From NCBI RefSeq assembly GCF_040253615.1, contig NZ_JBEJGY010000004.1:6572001-6636000 (forward strand): a stretch of 64,000 bases of DNA, written 5' to 3'. Source of the DNA: Streptomyces sp. Edi4. Lineage in GTDB: Bacteria; Actinomycetota; Actinomycetes; Streptomycetales; Streptomycetaceae. Within the stretch, counting starts at the first letter, position 1; each line of letters starts with the position of its first letter. Below the pieces are notes generated by a model. The model saw only the letters and a list, made by a program, of their open reading frames with translations. It did not search any database and had not been told where the DNA came from. The translations under genes and the position numbers were made by a program. Positions 8,439 to 17,399 of this stretch are shown piece after piece.

Positions 8439-9856
8439 GTGAAGCCGTGCACGAGGCGCCTGTCCGCGCCGTCGTCATCGGGGGCAGCATCGCCGGCATG
8501 CTGGCCGCGGCCGCCGTCAAGGCGCACGTGGATTCTGTTCGGATCATCGAGGCCCACGAGCTGCCCTCAAACCCCGGACCACGCACGGGGGTTCCCCAGG
8601 CCGCCCACATCCATTTCCTGCAAACCGGTGGGATTGAAGCCATCAACGCGCTCCTCCCCGGCACCATCGACCGGCTGCTCGCCGCAGGCGCCCACCGCAT
8701 CCCCGTGACCACGAACATGGTCATCTGCTCCCCGGAGGGCTGGTACCGCCGCTGGCGACGAGCCACTCACCACCTGATCACCGCGAGCCGCGACCTGATC
8801 GACTTCATCGTCCGCGAGCAGGTCCTGAAGGACCCCAGGGTCAGCGTGCGCACGCACACCAGGGCCGTCGGGCTGCTCGGCGACCATCGCGGTGTCACGG
8901 GCATACGGGTCCGCGCCGCCGAGGGCCCAGAATCCGACCTCCACGCCGATCTGGTCATCGATGCCTCCGGCCGGGCGACCCGCACGCCCCAGTGGCTCAC
9001 CCGTCTGGGCATCACTGGACTCACGCAGGACGACGTCAACTTCGGTCTGGCGTACGCCAGTCGGATGTATCGCGCACCCGTGCCGACCGAGGGATGGCCC
9101 GTGATCGGCGTGCAGGGCGACCCGGGTCTGCCCCGGCCCGCGACGGCCGGTGGCATTCTGCCCATCGAAGGGGACCGGTGGCACGTCAGCCTGATGGGCG
9201 CTCCCGGCGCGCACCCCACGCGTGACACGGACGCCTTCGAACCCTTCGCCCGTACGCTGCGCCACCCGCTGCTCGCCGAGCTCCTGACACACGCGGAACC
9301 CCTCACCGACGTCAGCCTCACCCACAGCACCGCCAACCGGCGCTACTACTACGAACGCCTGCGCACCTGGCCCACGGGGTTCTTAGCCCTCGGGGACTCG
9401 GTCGCAGCCTTCAACCCCGTGTACGGGCAGGGCATTTCGGTGGCGGCGCAGGGCGCCGTCGCCCTGCGCGACCTGCTCTCGGGCGGCCTCGCCCCGGATC
9501 TCGCTCGCAGAGCCCAGCGCGCCATCAGCCGCCCTATCGACAGTGCGTGGGCCCTCGCCACCGGACAGGACATCCACTTCTCCACCACGGCTGGCAAGGG
9601 CCCGAACCTCGCCGATCACCTCCTGCACGGCTACGTCAGCCGACTGTCCCGCACCTCGACGGGCTCCTTCCACGCCGCCACGGCCCTGACCGACGTCCTC
9701 TCCCTCCAGGCCCCGCCCACCACACTCGTCACCCCGGGCGTTCTCCTGTCAGCCCTCCTCGGCCCCCTCCGCCCACCCCTCAAAGGCCCCCAGTTCACCC
9801 CAGCCGAACGCGCCCTTCTCAAGAGCCTGGGACAACCTTCACAAGCCCTTGGATAG
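8435..9856 (+). CDS. FAD-dependent oxidoreductase / monooxygenase
   Basis: 473 residues, ATG 8435 overlapping the stop of the preceding pseudogene. A Rossmann FAD motif begins at residue 11 (AVVIGGSIAGMLAAAAVKA) with an acidic residue ending the second strand (IIEAHE). The second FAD motif is FLALGDSVAAFNPVYGQGIS near residues 317-337, where the GD binds the ribityl chain. The family includes geranylgeranyl-reductase-like and aromatic-ring monooxygenase-like enzymes; the substrate cannot be predicted. It is the last gene of the XRE-ImmA/IrrE operon and is intact although its membrane partner is broken. Confidence 0.8.
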   Translation: MSEAVHEAPVRAVVIGGSIAGMLAAAAVKAHVDSVRIIEAHELPSNPGPRTGVPQAAHIHFLQTGGIEAINALLPGTIDRLLAAGAHRIPVTTNMVICSPEGWYRRWRRATHHLITASRDLIDFIVREQVLKDPRVSVRTHTRAVGLLGDHRGVTGIRVRAAEGPESDLHADLVIDASGRATRTPQWLTRLGITGLTQDDVNFGLAYASRMYRAPVPTEGWPVIGVQGDPGLPRPATAGGILPIEGDRWHVSLMGAPGAHPTRDTDAFEPFARTLRHPLLAELLTHAEPLTDVSLTHSTANRRYYYERLRTWPTGFLALGDSVAAFNPVYGQGISVAAQGAVALRDLLSGGLAPDLARRAQRAISRPIDSAWALATGQDIHFSTTAGKGPNLADHLLHGYVSRLSRTSTGSFHAATALTDVLSLQAPPTTLVTPGVLLSALLGPLRPPLKGPQFTPAERALLKSLGQPSQALG

Positions 9857-10174
9857 ACGTGTCCGCCCCGGGAGCCGCGCGACGCGGGCGTGGGTCGCCC
9901 AACAGGACGGGCTCACACCGGGTCGATGGCGGTGGCGACCGGCCGGACGGCACGGGCGGGCCGAACGCCCTCGGACGGGGTGTCCAGGATGGCGTAGCGG
10001 CGTAGGGCTTCGATGCTCCGATCCTCTGCTCCGGTCCTCCTGCTCCGGCAAAAGCCCCGTCGGCCTCGGGTCCGGTGATTGTTCGGGCCGTGCTGTTCCG
10101 TCTGCTTCCAACCGGGCCTGCCCCCTCTGCATACGGGCGGCGGGCTTGCGCCCAGGGATGGCCGGCGGGGACGG
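9857..10174. other. Gap between convergent genes, nothing recognised
   Basis: The stretch separates the convergent FAD oxidoreductase and GAF-ANTAR genes. I see no gene, strong hairpin with T-tract or repeat in it. Confidence 0.4.
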
Positions 10175-10891
10175 TCAGGCGCCCAGTCCGACCAGGGGCT
10201 CGGAGTCGTTGACGAAGACTCGGGCGATGTCGGACAGCCGGCGGTTGTGGGCCCGGGCGTAGCCGCGCAGGGCGGTGAACGCCTGCTCCATGTCGATGCC
10301 GTGGCGTTCGGCGAGTTTGCCTTTGGCCTGTTCGATCAGGACGCGGCTGTTGAGGGCGTGCTGGAGCTGCTCGTTGAGGACGGTGCTGCGGTGGGTCGAG
10401 CGTTGTTGGAGAAGACTGATGGTGGCGACGTCGGCCAGGGCCTGGGCAATGGAGGTGCCGTCCGGGTCGAAGGGCCCGGGGTCGGTGTAGAAGAGGTTGA
10501 GGGCGCCGACGACTTCGTCGCGCAGACGCATGGGGAGGGCCTGGACCGCCCCGAATCCATGGAGGCCTGCCTGCGTGGTGAAGCGCGGCCAGCGGTCGGA
10601 CTCCCCGCGCAGATCGGGGACGCTCGTGGGTGTTCCGGTGCGGTAGCAGTCCAGGCAGGGGCCTTCGTCGTTCTGGAGCTGGAAGAGTTCAAGGAGGCGT
10701 ACTTGTTCGTCGGAGGCGGCCATGACGCGGAGTTCGCCGTCGCGGTCCGCGAGCAGGACACCTGCGGCGCTGGCACCGAGCATGCCGACGCAGCGGTCGG
10801 TGAGCAGGCGCAGGAAGTCGATCAGGTCGAAGTCGGCGACCAGGTTGTCCGCCAGCTCGACGAAGGTTTTGGCCAGGAGTCGCTCATTCAT
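10175..10891 (-). CDS. GAF-ANTAR domain protein
   Basis: 238 residues from ATG 10891, with AAGGG 9 bases upstream. Residues about 10-165 form a GAF sensory domain (DLIDFLRLLTDRCVGMLGA, then PCLDCYRTG and QALPMRLRDEVVGALNLFY). Residues about 175-232 are an ANTAR RNA-binding domain with the characteristic LNSRVLIEQAKGKLAERHG and a following three-helix bundle. ANTAR proteins bind paired hexaloop hairpins in leaders and prevent termination; the GAF domain would sense a small ligand or redox state. It is one of five ANTAR proteins within 10 kb and reads in the same direction as the next GAF-ANTAR gene. Confidence 0.88.
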   Translation of the reverse strand: MNERLLAKTFVELADNLVADFDLIDFLRLLTDRCVGMLGASAAGVLLADRDGELRVMAASDEQVRLLELFQLQNDEGPCLDCYRTGTPTSVPDLRGESDRWPRFTTQAGLHGFGAVQALPMRLRDEVVGALNLFYTDPGPFDPDGTSIAQALADVATISLLQQRSTHRSTVLNEQLQHALNSRVLIEQAKGKLAERHGIDMEQAFTALRGYARAHNRRLSDIARVFVNDSEPLVGLGA

Positions 10892-10980
10892 CGTCCACAC
10901 CCTTGATGGAGGTCGGCCGCGCCCGAACGGGCCGGGGAACGTGTGTGATCCGGCGGACCACGCACGGGAGCTGGCCGTCC

Positions 10981-11739
10981 TCATCGGCCCTCCTCGGTCC
11001 GCTTCGGCTCCATGCCCGGGGAGAAGCGCAGGCGGTGGGAGACTATGTCGGAGGCCACGTCGGCGAGCCGGTGTCCGTGGGCGAAGGCGTGCGCGCGCAG
11101 CCGGATGAACGCCTCCTCGATCCCGACGCCGAGCTGAACCGTGAGCACGCCGGTGGCCTGGTCGATCTCGGCCCGGTACGCGCCCAGGTCGTCACAACTC
11201 CCCACCGGCCCCGTATCGCCGGACTGGTCGATCCGGGGGATCCGGGCATCGAGCAGGAGCAGCGTCGCGGTGTCGGCGAAGGCCTGGGCGTCGGCGAGCG
11301 CGTCGGGTCCCAGCTGGACCGGCACGTCGGCGTACAGGTCAAGGACCCCCGGACTGATCGCCCCGATCTGCAAGGGGAGCGAGAAGACCGCCCGCGCGCC
11401 CGCCTCCAGGGCGGCGTCGGCGAACACCGGCCAGCAGTCCTGGAGTTCACTCGTGAGCAGGTCGGGCGTCAGGATCGCCGAACCGTGGGCGAAGGCATCC
11501 ACGCACGGCCCCTCGCCCAGGGTGAGCTGGAGTTCCTCAAGCCGTGCGCTGATCTCGTCGGTGCTGCACAGTGGATGGCTGGCCGTGTCCGCGAACATCG
11601 CGGACAGGCCGGCGCCGTCGACCGGCAGCGTGGCGACCGCGGCGGTGCACACGTCCACGACCCCGACCTGGGCATCGCGCAGGGCCGCCTGTCGGGCGAC
11701 GAGCGCCTGGATCCGGGACGACCGGCTGTGGGGCGTCAC
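10981..11739 (-). CDS. GAF-ANTAR domain protein (second copy)
   Basis: 252 residues from GTG 11739, which overlaps the stop of the acetyltransferase gene (GTGA) and has GGAGG at the right distance; the longer open frame upstream was therefore rejected. The GAF domain covers about residues 20-160 (GAGLSAMFADTASHPLCST, LTLGEGPCVDAFAHG, GARAVFSLPLQIGAISPGV). The ANTAR domain follows at about 180-240 (YRAEIDQATGVLTVQLG, FIRLRAHAFAHGHRLADVA). The gene is part of an operon STAS, GNAT, GAF-ANTAR with overlapping stops and starts, suggesting a shared stress or signalling role. Confidence 0.88.
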   Translation of the reverse strand: MTPHSRSSRIQALVARQAALRDAQVGVVDVCTAAVATLPVDGAGLSAMFADTASHPLCSTDEISARLEELQLTLGEGPCVDAFAHGSAILTPDLLTSELQDCWPVFADAALEAGARAVFSLPLQIGAISPGVLDLYADVPVQLGPDALADAQAFADTATLLLLDARIPRIDQSGDTGPVGSCDDLGAYRAEIDQATGVLTVQLGVGIEEAFIRLRAHAFAHGHRLADVASDIVSHRLRFSPGMEPKRTEEGR

Positions 11740-12401
11740 GCGGTCCTCCGGGTCCAGCTGGGATGTGGAGGTTCCGTCGGCCGTCCGAAGGATCGTTTCG
11801 CGAGGCGGAGAATCAGGGCCCGCAGCGGCGGTGGACCGCTCGGGTTCCACACCGTCCCGATGTCCTGCCAGCCTCCGGACCGGAAGCCGGCGAGGGCCGG
11901 CAGGTCGGCCGGGTCCACCAAGGCCGCGCCGAGCAATGCCCGGCGGCCGGTCAGGAGCCGTTCCTGGAGTCGGCAGGCCAACTCCTGACCCGCGCGGTGC
12001 GGTCGGACCAGGACCTTGGAGATCGCGAAGACGTCGCCGGAGGTGGTGAGCCGCGCGACATCGCACGGGAGCGTCCCTTCGAACCCGAACCACCACCGGC
12101 CGTCGCTTGGAAGGGGGAATCCGAAGGCACACCCCACCAGGTGGTCGGTCTCCGCGATCACGAGGGCGAACCCCGGTCGCCGGATGTCGGCGGCGAGGCG
12201 ACGCAGGAAGACGGTCCGTCGGGGGCCGCGGTGCGTCTCGCCGATCCTCACCCGGCGGGACTCGGTATAGAGATGTGCCAGGTCCTCCCGCAAGTCCTGG
12301 GCCCGCCCGCGGCTCACCCGGCGCAGCCGCACGGCGGCCATGAGGTAGGGGTCGTCGTGCCTGGGCTTGTGGGCTTGCTCCGGCCAAGGCCGACCGCTCA
12401 C
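11736..12401 (-). CDS. GNAT-type acetyltransferase-like protein
   Basis: 221 residues from GTG 12401, overlapping the preceding STAS stop (GTGA). The central part has GNAT-like order: ALVIAETDHLVGCAFGFPL (beta strands), then FAISKVLVRPHRAGQELACR, which resembles the acetyl-CoA pyrophosphate loop (V-x-R/Q-x-x-R/G-x-G/A), and a C-terminal strand (WQDIGTVWNPSGPPP) comparable to other Streptomyces acetyltransferases. The substrate is unknown. Sandwiched in an operon of signalling proteins, it may modify a protein, but this is inference. Confidence 0.65.
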   Translation of the reverse strand: MSGRPWPEQAHKPRHDDPYLMAAVRLRRVSRGRAQDLREDLAHLYTESRRVRIGETHRGPRRTVFLRRLAADIRRPGFALVIAETDHLVGCAFGFPLPSDGRWWFGFEGTLPCDVARLTTSGDVFAISKVLVRPHRAGQELACRLQERLLTGRRALLGAALVDPADLPALAGFRSGGWQDIGTVWNPSGPPPLRALILRLAKRSFGRPTEPPHPSWTRRTA

Positions 12402-12847
12402 ATCCCACCACCCGTGACGGCGGGCCCCGAGGACGCGAGCCGGCGCAGTGCTCCGCGGCAGGCTGTCGGCGGCGAAACCGGTGTCGCGGTGAGGGGGCCG
12501 TCCCCGGGAGGAGGGGATTGTTGGCCGAACGTACCCTCAAGGAAGAGGAATTCGGTGCTCGTGACCCTGGCCATCCAGGCCAGCGTGGGTGGCGGATAGT
12601 GCAGCAGCAGGCATCCGCCGAGCGAGGCGGTCCGCCGCGCCGCCCAGAGGAAGGCGTTGAGCCCGCTCACGTCGCAGAAGGTGAGCGGGGTGAGGTCGAC
12701 GTCGATCGTACGGATACCGTCGCGCAGGCACTGTTCCAGGGCCTCGCGTACCTGCGGGACGGTCTCCAGGTCGATCTCGCCTGCCAGGGTGATCAGCGAC
12801 CGTTGCCTTCTGTCGTGGCGGTAGATGTTCAGCTGGGGCAGGGGCAT
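12398..12847 (-). CDS. STAS domain anti-sigma factor antagonist
   Basis: 149 residues, ATG 12847 with GAGG five bases upstream. The STAS fold is evident: ITLAGEIDLETVPQVREAL (first strand-helix), IDVDLTPLTFCDVSGLNAF where the D-V-S-G motif contains the serine that is phosphorylated in SpoIIAA/RsbV proteins, and LGGCLLLHYPPP. Anti-anti-sigma factors bind kinase/anti-sigma proteins when unphosphorylated and thereby free a sigma factor. A Pro/Thr-rich tail of about 35 residues follows the domain. First gene of the STAS-GNAT-ANTAR operon. Confidence 0.85.
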   Translation of the reverse strand: MPLPQLNIYRHDRRQRSLITLAGEIDLETVPQVREALEQCLRDGIRTIDVDLTPLTFCDVSGLNAFLWAARRTASLGGCLLLHYPPPTLAWMARVTSTEFLFLEGTFGQQSPPPGDGPLTATPVSPPTACRGALRRLASSGPAVTGGGM

Positions 12848-13233
12848 GACGCCTCGGTTCGGTAGACCCGCCGGGCAGCGCCAAGTGGCGGAGCCGGACT
12901 CACGGCCGCTCCTGGCACGCTGTCGACGGGGGCGTACTGACGGCGGAAGCAGACCGGCGGCAGGCCCGACAACCCGGTACCGGGAGTGGGACCCGCACGG
13001 TTTACCTCGGGAGATGCACGGGTGACCGGACGAAGGGGCCGCCCCCCCGAGCCTCATTCGGAGCAGCGCATGTCCGCCGGGGTCTGGGACGTCCACGCGA
13101 CAGCATAGTCCCGGCTGTCCTCGCCAGGACTCTTCCGGCGAAACACCATGAGCGGCGATGGTTCGACAGCGCCACCTCCGAAACGCCTCGGAGGTGGTAC
13201 TGCGTCGCTCGCGTGGGTCGCTGGACGAGATGA
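12848..13233. other. Upstream region between two STAS genes, no gene seen
   Basis: Contains the promoter region of the STAS-GNAT-ANTAR operon and the 3' side of the second STAS gene. No open frame has a credible start and composition; I see no repeat or strong palindrome. Confidence 0.35.
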
Positions 13234-13647
13234 TCAGTCGGACCGGGTCACGGCGAGCGCTTCGTGCACCGTGACGAACATCGGCACCAGGGCGGCGACA
13301 CCGCCTGCGGCGAGGACCTTCCGGTGCCAGGGCCGAACACAGACCACCCCCAGCGCGCCACCGCACTCGCGCACCCGCCGGTGCGCCCTGTGCAGCAGTG
13401 TCAGGGCGGCGCAGTCGAAAAAGACCACCGCCCGCAAATCCACGATCAGCCGGGCTCCCGGCTGGGCAGACGCGACATCGAGGGGCGCCTGGGCTGCCGT
13501 AGCGGTGGTCAGATCGATCTCTCCGTACATCTCGACCACGGTGGATCCCCGCATCAGACACATACGCGCGCCCCCGGACACCTCGGGAGGAAGTCCCTCG
13601 ACGAGAGGAACGGGTTCCGGTAAACCCGGCTGAATGATGCTTCCCAC
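13234..13647 (-). CDS. STAS domain protein lacking the phosphorylatable serine
   Basis: 137 residues from GTG 13647, with GAGGAG about 7 bases upstream. STAS features: VVEMYGEIDLTTATAAQAP, ARLIVDLRAVVFFDCAALT and a C-terminal strand-helix (GVVCVRPWHRKVLAAGGVA). At the position where RsbV-like proteins have D-S-S-G or D-V-S-G this one reads D-C-A-A, so the usual regulatory phosphorylation is not possible. It may be a constitutively active or decoy anti-sigma antagonist; that is inference. Transcribed alone. Confidence 0.8.
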   Translation of the reverse strand: MGSIIQPGLPEPVPLVEGLPPEVSGGARMCLMRGSTVVEMYGEIDLTTATAAQAPLDVASAQPGARLIVDLRAVVFFDCAALTLLHRAHRRVRECGGALGVVCVRPWHRKVLAAGGVAALVPMFVTVHEALAVTRSD

Positions 13648-14034
13648 AGCAGCTCCTCACCCACAATGCCCCCGCAGGAGCGGGAGTTCGGTCATCGGGT
13701 GCAGCCACCAGGTCTGGGGTGATGCGTTCACCACCGTATAAACAGACAAAGAAGAAGAAACGTGCCAGCAGTCAAGTGTTCACTCTCAAGAGTGAATGGC
13801 CGGATAATGTCTCCTGGTACAGGCATATATGACCGGAGCACGTCATGGGGGCGGTCCTCGGAAGCCGTCGTCCGGTCGGCGGGATACGAGTGCGACGTGC
13901 GGGCGACAGGCGCACCGCGATCGGAAATACCTCATCCCCGCCGCCCACGAACAGGGACCGGACGCGTCGGTCACCACCGTTGACGTCCGGTCTCCACCAG
14001 CGGGGTGGGAGCCCAGGTCCGCTAGGCTCGGTGT
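13648..14034. promoter_or_regulatory. Divergent promoter region between STAS and CheB genes
   Basis: The region is AT-richer than its neighbours around 13735-13810 and separates two divergent genes. It contains the 18-bp palindrome described separately. No gene is supported: a minus-strand frame at 13772-14041 has Arg/Pro-rich shadow composition. Confidence 0.5.
13779..13796. promoter_or_regulatory. Operator-like palindrome TTCACTCTCAAGAGTGAA
   Basis: Two 8-base arms (TTCACTCT and AGAGTGAA) are perfect inverted repeats around a 2-base centre. It lies in an AT-rich promoter zone, 132 bases upstream of the leftward STAS gene and 239 upstream of the rightward CheB gene. The half-site spacing suits a dimeric winged-helix regulator. 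The regulator is unknown. Confidence 0.5.
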
Positions 14035-14634
14035 GTGGCAACAGAACAGTACGCGGCGGAGCGGTACGACATCGTTGCCGTCGCGTCCTCAGCCGGGGGT
14101 ATCCATGGTCTCGGTGTGCTTCTGAGCGCGCTCGGAACCGATTTTCCCGTACCCGTGCTGATCGTCCAGCACCTCGATCCGCGGCACAGGACCGTCATCG
14201 CCGACGTGCTGGCCCGTCGGATGTCACTGCCCGTCAAGCTGGCGGAGGACGGCGAGCACGCGGAGCCTGGGGTCGTCTATGTGGCCCCGCCCGACCGGCA
14301 CCTCCTCGTAGGGCCGGAAGGCGCCTTGTCATTGTCCCGGACTGGACTCGTACACTTCCTGCGTCCCTCCGCCGACCTCCTTTTCGAATCGGTGGCCGGC
14401 GCCTATGGGCCGCGAGCCATCGCCTGTGTGCTGACCGGTACCGGCAGCGACGGCGCGATGGGGGTGGACGCGGTGAAGGCGCGGGGCGGCACGGTGATCG
14501 CCCAGGATCCCGAGACCGCGGAGTTCAAGGGGATGCCCGAGGCGGCGGTGGGGACGGGCGCGGTTGACTTCGTGCTGCCCCTCGAGGAGATCGCCGCGGT
14601 CGTCCGTGGACTAGTCGAGATCAAGAGGCAATGA
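14035..14634 (+). CDS. Stand-alone CheB-type protein-glutamate methylesterase domain
   Basis: 199 residues. The catalytic CheB domain is complete: VAVASSAGGIHGLGVLL with the nucleophile serine, LIVQHLDPRHR with the histidine, VYVAPPDRHLLV, and LTGTGSDGAMG with the aspartate. The receiver domain of chemotaxis CheB is absent. Streptomyces have no flagellar chemotaxis, so this is an alternative signalling CheB. It overlaps the CheR-PAS gene (ATGATGA), and the pair would methylate and demethylate a common glutamate-bearing target. The GTG start lacks a Shine-Dalgarno sequence, so initiation may be leaderless or poorly efficient. Confidence 0.85.
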   Translation: MATEQYAAERYDIVAVASSAGGIHGLGVLLSALGTDFPVPVLIVQHLDPRHRTVIADVLARRMSLPVKLAEDGEHAEPGVVYVAPPDRHLLVGPEGALSLSRTGLVHFLRPSADLLFESVAGAYGPRAIACVLTGTGSDGAMGVDAVKARGGTVIAQDPETAEFKGMPEAAVGTGAVDFVLPLEEIAAVVRGLVEIKRQ

Positions 14635-16520
14635 TGAGCGAGCCGTCCGCGACCGAGACGGATCAAAGCCTGGAGGACCTGCTCCGCTTCATCCGCGATG
14701 CCCGCGGGTTCGACTTCACCGGTTACAAGCGCTCCACGCTCAGCCGTCGGATCCGCAAGCGGATGGGCGATGCCGGAGTCCACGACTACGCGGACTACCA
14801 GGACCTTCTGGAGACCGACGCGGATGAATTCCGCACCCTGTTCAACACCATTCTCATCAACGTCACTTCGGTCTTCCGTGACGCGGAAGCATGGGCTCTG
14901 CTCCAGCGCGAGGTCGTGCCGGAGGTGATCGCCAACGTCGCCGCCGAGGACGAGATCCGGGTGTGGAGCGCCGGTTGTTCCAGTGGTGAGGAGGCGTACT
15001 CGCTTGCGATCATGTTCGCGGAGGCACTGGGTCTCGACGAAAGCCTGAACCGCGTCAAGATCTACGCCACGGACGTCGACGAGGAGGCGTTGCGCCAGGC
15101 TCGCGCGGGGCTGTACCCGGCCAAGTCCCTGGAATCGCTCTCGCCGGAGCTGCGTGACAAGTACTTCGAACCGAGCGGTACCCAGTACCTCTTCCGTCCC
15201 GACCTGCGGCGGCGGGTGATCTTCGGGCGGCACGACATCACGCGCGACGCCCCGATCTCCCGGCTCGACCTGCTCGTGTGCCGCAACACGCTCATGTACT
15301 TCAACGTGGAAGCGCAGAGTCAGATCATCGACCGTTTCCACTTCGCCCTGCGCGAGAGCGGCTTCCTCTTCCTCGGCAAGGCCGAGATGCTACTGAACGA
15401 TGGCGATCGGTTCGAGGCGATCAGTATCCGCCAGCGGATCTTCCGCCGGCGCCCCGGCGAGAGCAGTCCGCCGTACACCGCGGCGCCGCTGAAGATCAGG
15501 GCCGGCGTGGGCGTGGAGATACAGGCGGCGACCCGCGTCCGGCAGCTGCGCGACCTGATCCTCGACGCGACTCCCGGTGCGGCCGTGGCCCTGGACGCCG
15601 AGGGCGTCGTCGTGATGATCAACAGTCAGGCGCGCTCCCACTTCGGCCTCACGGCCCACGATGTGGGCCGTCCCTTCCAGGACCTGGAACTCTCCTACCG
15701 GCCCACTGAGCTCCGTTCCCTGATCGACCAGGCCACGCACGAGCGCCGGACGCTGCGGGTGCACGGCGCGAAGCGGCGCATGGGGGACGAGCTCCAGTAC
15801 TTCGACATCCTCATCCAGCCGATCTCCAGCGGCCCTGGTCTGCCGGTCGCCATCAACGTCACGTTCACCGACGTCACGCTCGCCACCCAGCTCAAGGCAG
15901 AGGTCAAGCGCGTCCGCGAGGAGCTGGAGACCGCGTACGAGGAACTTCAGTCGACGAATGAGGAGTTGGAGGCCACCAACGAGGAACTTCAGTCGAGTAT
16001 TGAGGAGCTGGAGACCACGAACGAGGAACTTCAGTCGACGAATGAGGAGTTGGAGGCCACCAACGAGGAACTTCAGTCGGGCAATGAAGAGCTGGAGACC
16101 ATGAACGACGAGATGCGGCTGCGTACCGACGATCTCGACGAGGCGAGGGCGTTCCTGGAGGGCGTGGTCGGCAGCATCGCGGCAGGCGTGGTGGTGCTGT
16201 CCGCGGGCATGAAGGTGAAGAGCTGGAACCGGGGGGCGGCCGACCTTTGGGGGCTGCGCGCGGACGAAGTACAGGATGTGCACTTCTTCGATCTCGACTT
16301 CGGGCTGCCCGCCTCCGAACTGCGCGACGTCATCCAGCAGTGCGTCGCATCGGGCAAACGGGCGGGGCCGGTAAGTGTTCCCGCCGTCAATCGCATTGGC
16401 AGAAGCATCAACTGCGCCGTGGTCTGCTCCCCTTTCGACGGCCACAACGGAGGCGTCGTCCTCCTGATGGAAGACATCGGGAACGAGGGTCAGCGGGTGA
16501 CGCGGGAAGCCGTACGCTGA
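14631..16520 (+). CDS. CheR methyltransferase with coiled coil and PAS domain
   Basis: 629 residues. The CheR all-alpha N-domain is at about 10-65 (FDFTGYKRSTLSRRIRKRM) and the SAM-binding domain at 70-270 (VWSAGCSSGEEAYSLAIMF as motif I, LDLLVCRNTLMYFN). A PAS-like segment follows at about 305-420. Residues 425-500 form a long coiled coil of alternating EELQSTNEELEATN units, encoded by two identical 57-base blocks 84 bases apart (15939-15995 and 16023-16079). A second PAS domain is at 510-620. The usual C-terminal histidine kinase of such CheB/CheR-PAS systems is missing. The coiled coil probably relays sensory signals or mediates dimerisation. Confidence 0.87.
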   Translation: MMSEPSATETDQSLEDLLRFIRDARGFDFTGYKRSTLSRRIRKRMGDAGVHDYADYQDLLETDADEFRTLFNTILINVTSVFRDAEAWALLQREVVPEVIANVAAEDEIRVWSAGCSSGEEAYSLAIMFAEALGLDESLNRVKIYATDVDEEALRQARAGLYPAKSLESLSPELRDKYFEPSGTQYLFRPDLRRRVIFGRHDITRDAPISRLDLLVCRNTLMYFNVEAQSQIIDRFHFALRESGFLFLGKAEMLLNDGDRFEAISIRQRIFRRRPGESSPPYTAAPLKIRAGVGVEIQAATRVRQLRDLILDATPGAAVALDAEGVVVMINSQARSHFGLTAHDVGRPFQDLELSYRPTELRSLIDQATHERRTLRVHGAKRRMGDELQYFDILIQPISSGPGLPVAINVTFTDVTLATQLKAEVKRVREELETAYEELQSTNEELEATNEELQSSIEELETTNEELQSTNEELEATNEELQSGNEELETMNDEMRLRTDDLDEARAFLEGVVGSIAAGVVVLSAGMKVKSWNRGAADLWGLRADEVQDVHFFDLDFGLPASELRDVIQQCVASGKRAGPVSVPAVNRIGRSINCAVVCSPFDGHNGGVVLLMEDIGNEGQRVTREAVR

Positions 16521-16524
16521 GAAC

Positions 16525-17388
16525 ATGACCGCACAGAGCGGGAGTCCACACTCGGCGGACGGGCAGATCGCCGTCGCGCTGCGGCGGGCCGCTCTCGCCG
16601 CCGAGCGCGCGGCGCGCCAGCGGGTGTCCGCCGAGCGGCACGAGCGGCTGGCGGGGGAGACGGGACGCGAGTTCCATGTGGCCATGGCGACGAGGCACCG
16701 CAGGGTCGCCGAGCGTCATCTCATCGTGGCACAGCTCCAGAAGAAGTACGCCGATGGACTGGCGGACCGGTCGGCGGGGAGCGGCCCGCGCCATCTGTTC
16801 ATGGCGACGGTCGCGGAGACGTGCGGTACCTCCAGTGCCGCTCTCACTCTGGTCGGGGCCGACATGGCCCAGCTCGCGTTGGCCGCGTCCGACCAACTCG
16901 CCCGCAACGCACAGGACTTGGAGTTCGTACTCAGCATCGGGCCGGCCCGGGACGCCGCCGAGACCCGTCGGACGGTACGCGCCTCGGGACTCGCGATGGA
17001 GGAGCGCTGGCCCGGTTATGGCGCACGTCTCGCCGAACTGGGCCTCGCCTCGGTGATCGCACTGCCGCTGAAGTCGCAGGCCGGTTGCCTCGGGGCGCTC
17101 ACGGTCTTCGATCCCCGGCCCGGCCTCGCCGAGTCCGGGGTCTTCGGCAAGGTGGCCGATGCCCTGGCGGAGAGCATGCTCCTCGGCCCCGATGCCGACC
17201 CCGGTCTGTACGGCGAGACGGACCACCGGGCCGTGGTGCACCAAGCTGCCGGGGTGCTGTCCGAGCAGATCCACTGCTCGCTCGACAACGCGCTGTCGCT
17301 CATCAAGGCGCGGGCCTTCAGCCGGGGAGAGCCCCCGGAGTCGGTGGCGCGCCGCATTGTGTCCGGAGATCTGAAGCTCCACTACTGA
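16525..17388 (+). CDS. ANTAR domain protein with GAF-like sensor
   Basis: 287 residues, starting five bases after the CheR stop region, so likely co-transcribed. The first 90 residues are a charged helix (AAERAARQRVSAERHERLA) that may form a coiled coil. A GAF-like domain covers about 90-215 (SSAALTLVGADMAQLALAA, LASVIALPLKSQAGCLGAL). The C-terminal 60 residues are ANTAR-like (AVVHQAAGVLSEQIHCSLD, ALSLIKARAFSRGEPPESV). It would act in RNA-based antitermination under GAF control. Confidence 0.82.
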   Translation: MTAQSGSPHSADGQIAVALRRAALAAERAARQRVSAERHERLAGETGREFHVAMATRHRRVAERHLIVAQLQKKYADGLADRSAGSGPRHLFMATVAETCGTSSAALTLVGADMAQLALAASDQLARNAQDLEFVLSIGPARDAAETRRTVRASGLAMEERWPGYGARLAELGLASVIALPLKSQAGCLGALTVFDPRPGLAESGVFGKVADALAESMLLGPDADPGLYGETDHRAVVHQAAGVLSEQIHCSLDNALSLIKARAFSRGEPPESVARRIVSGDLKLHY

Positions 17389-17399
17389 GGGGAAATTCG

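Noticed and set aside
9839..10132. Minus-strand 97-codon frame between the FAD and GAF-ANTAR genes
   Set aside because: No family resemblance, Arg/Pro-rich, no good start.
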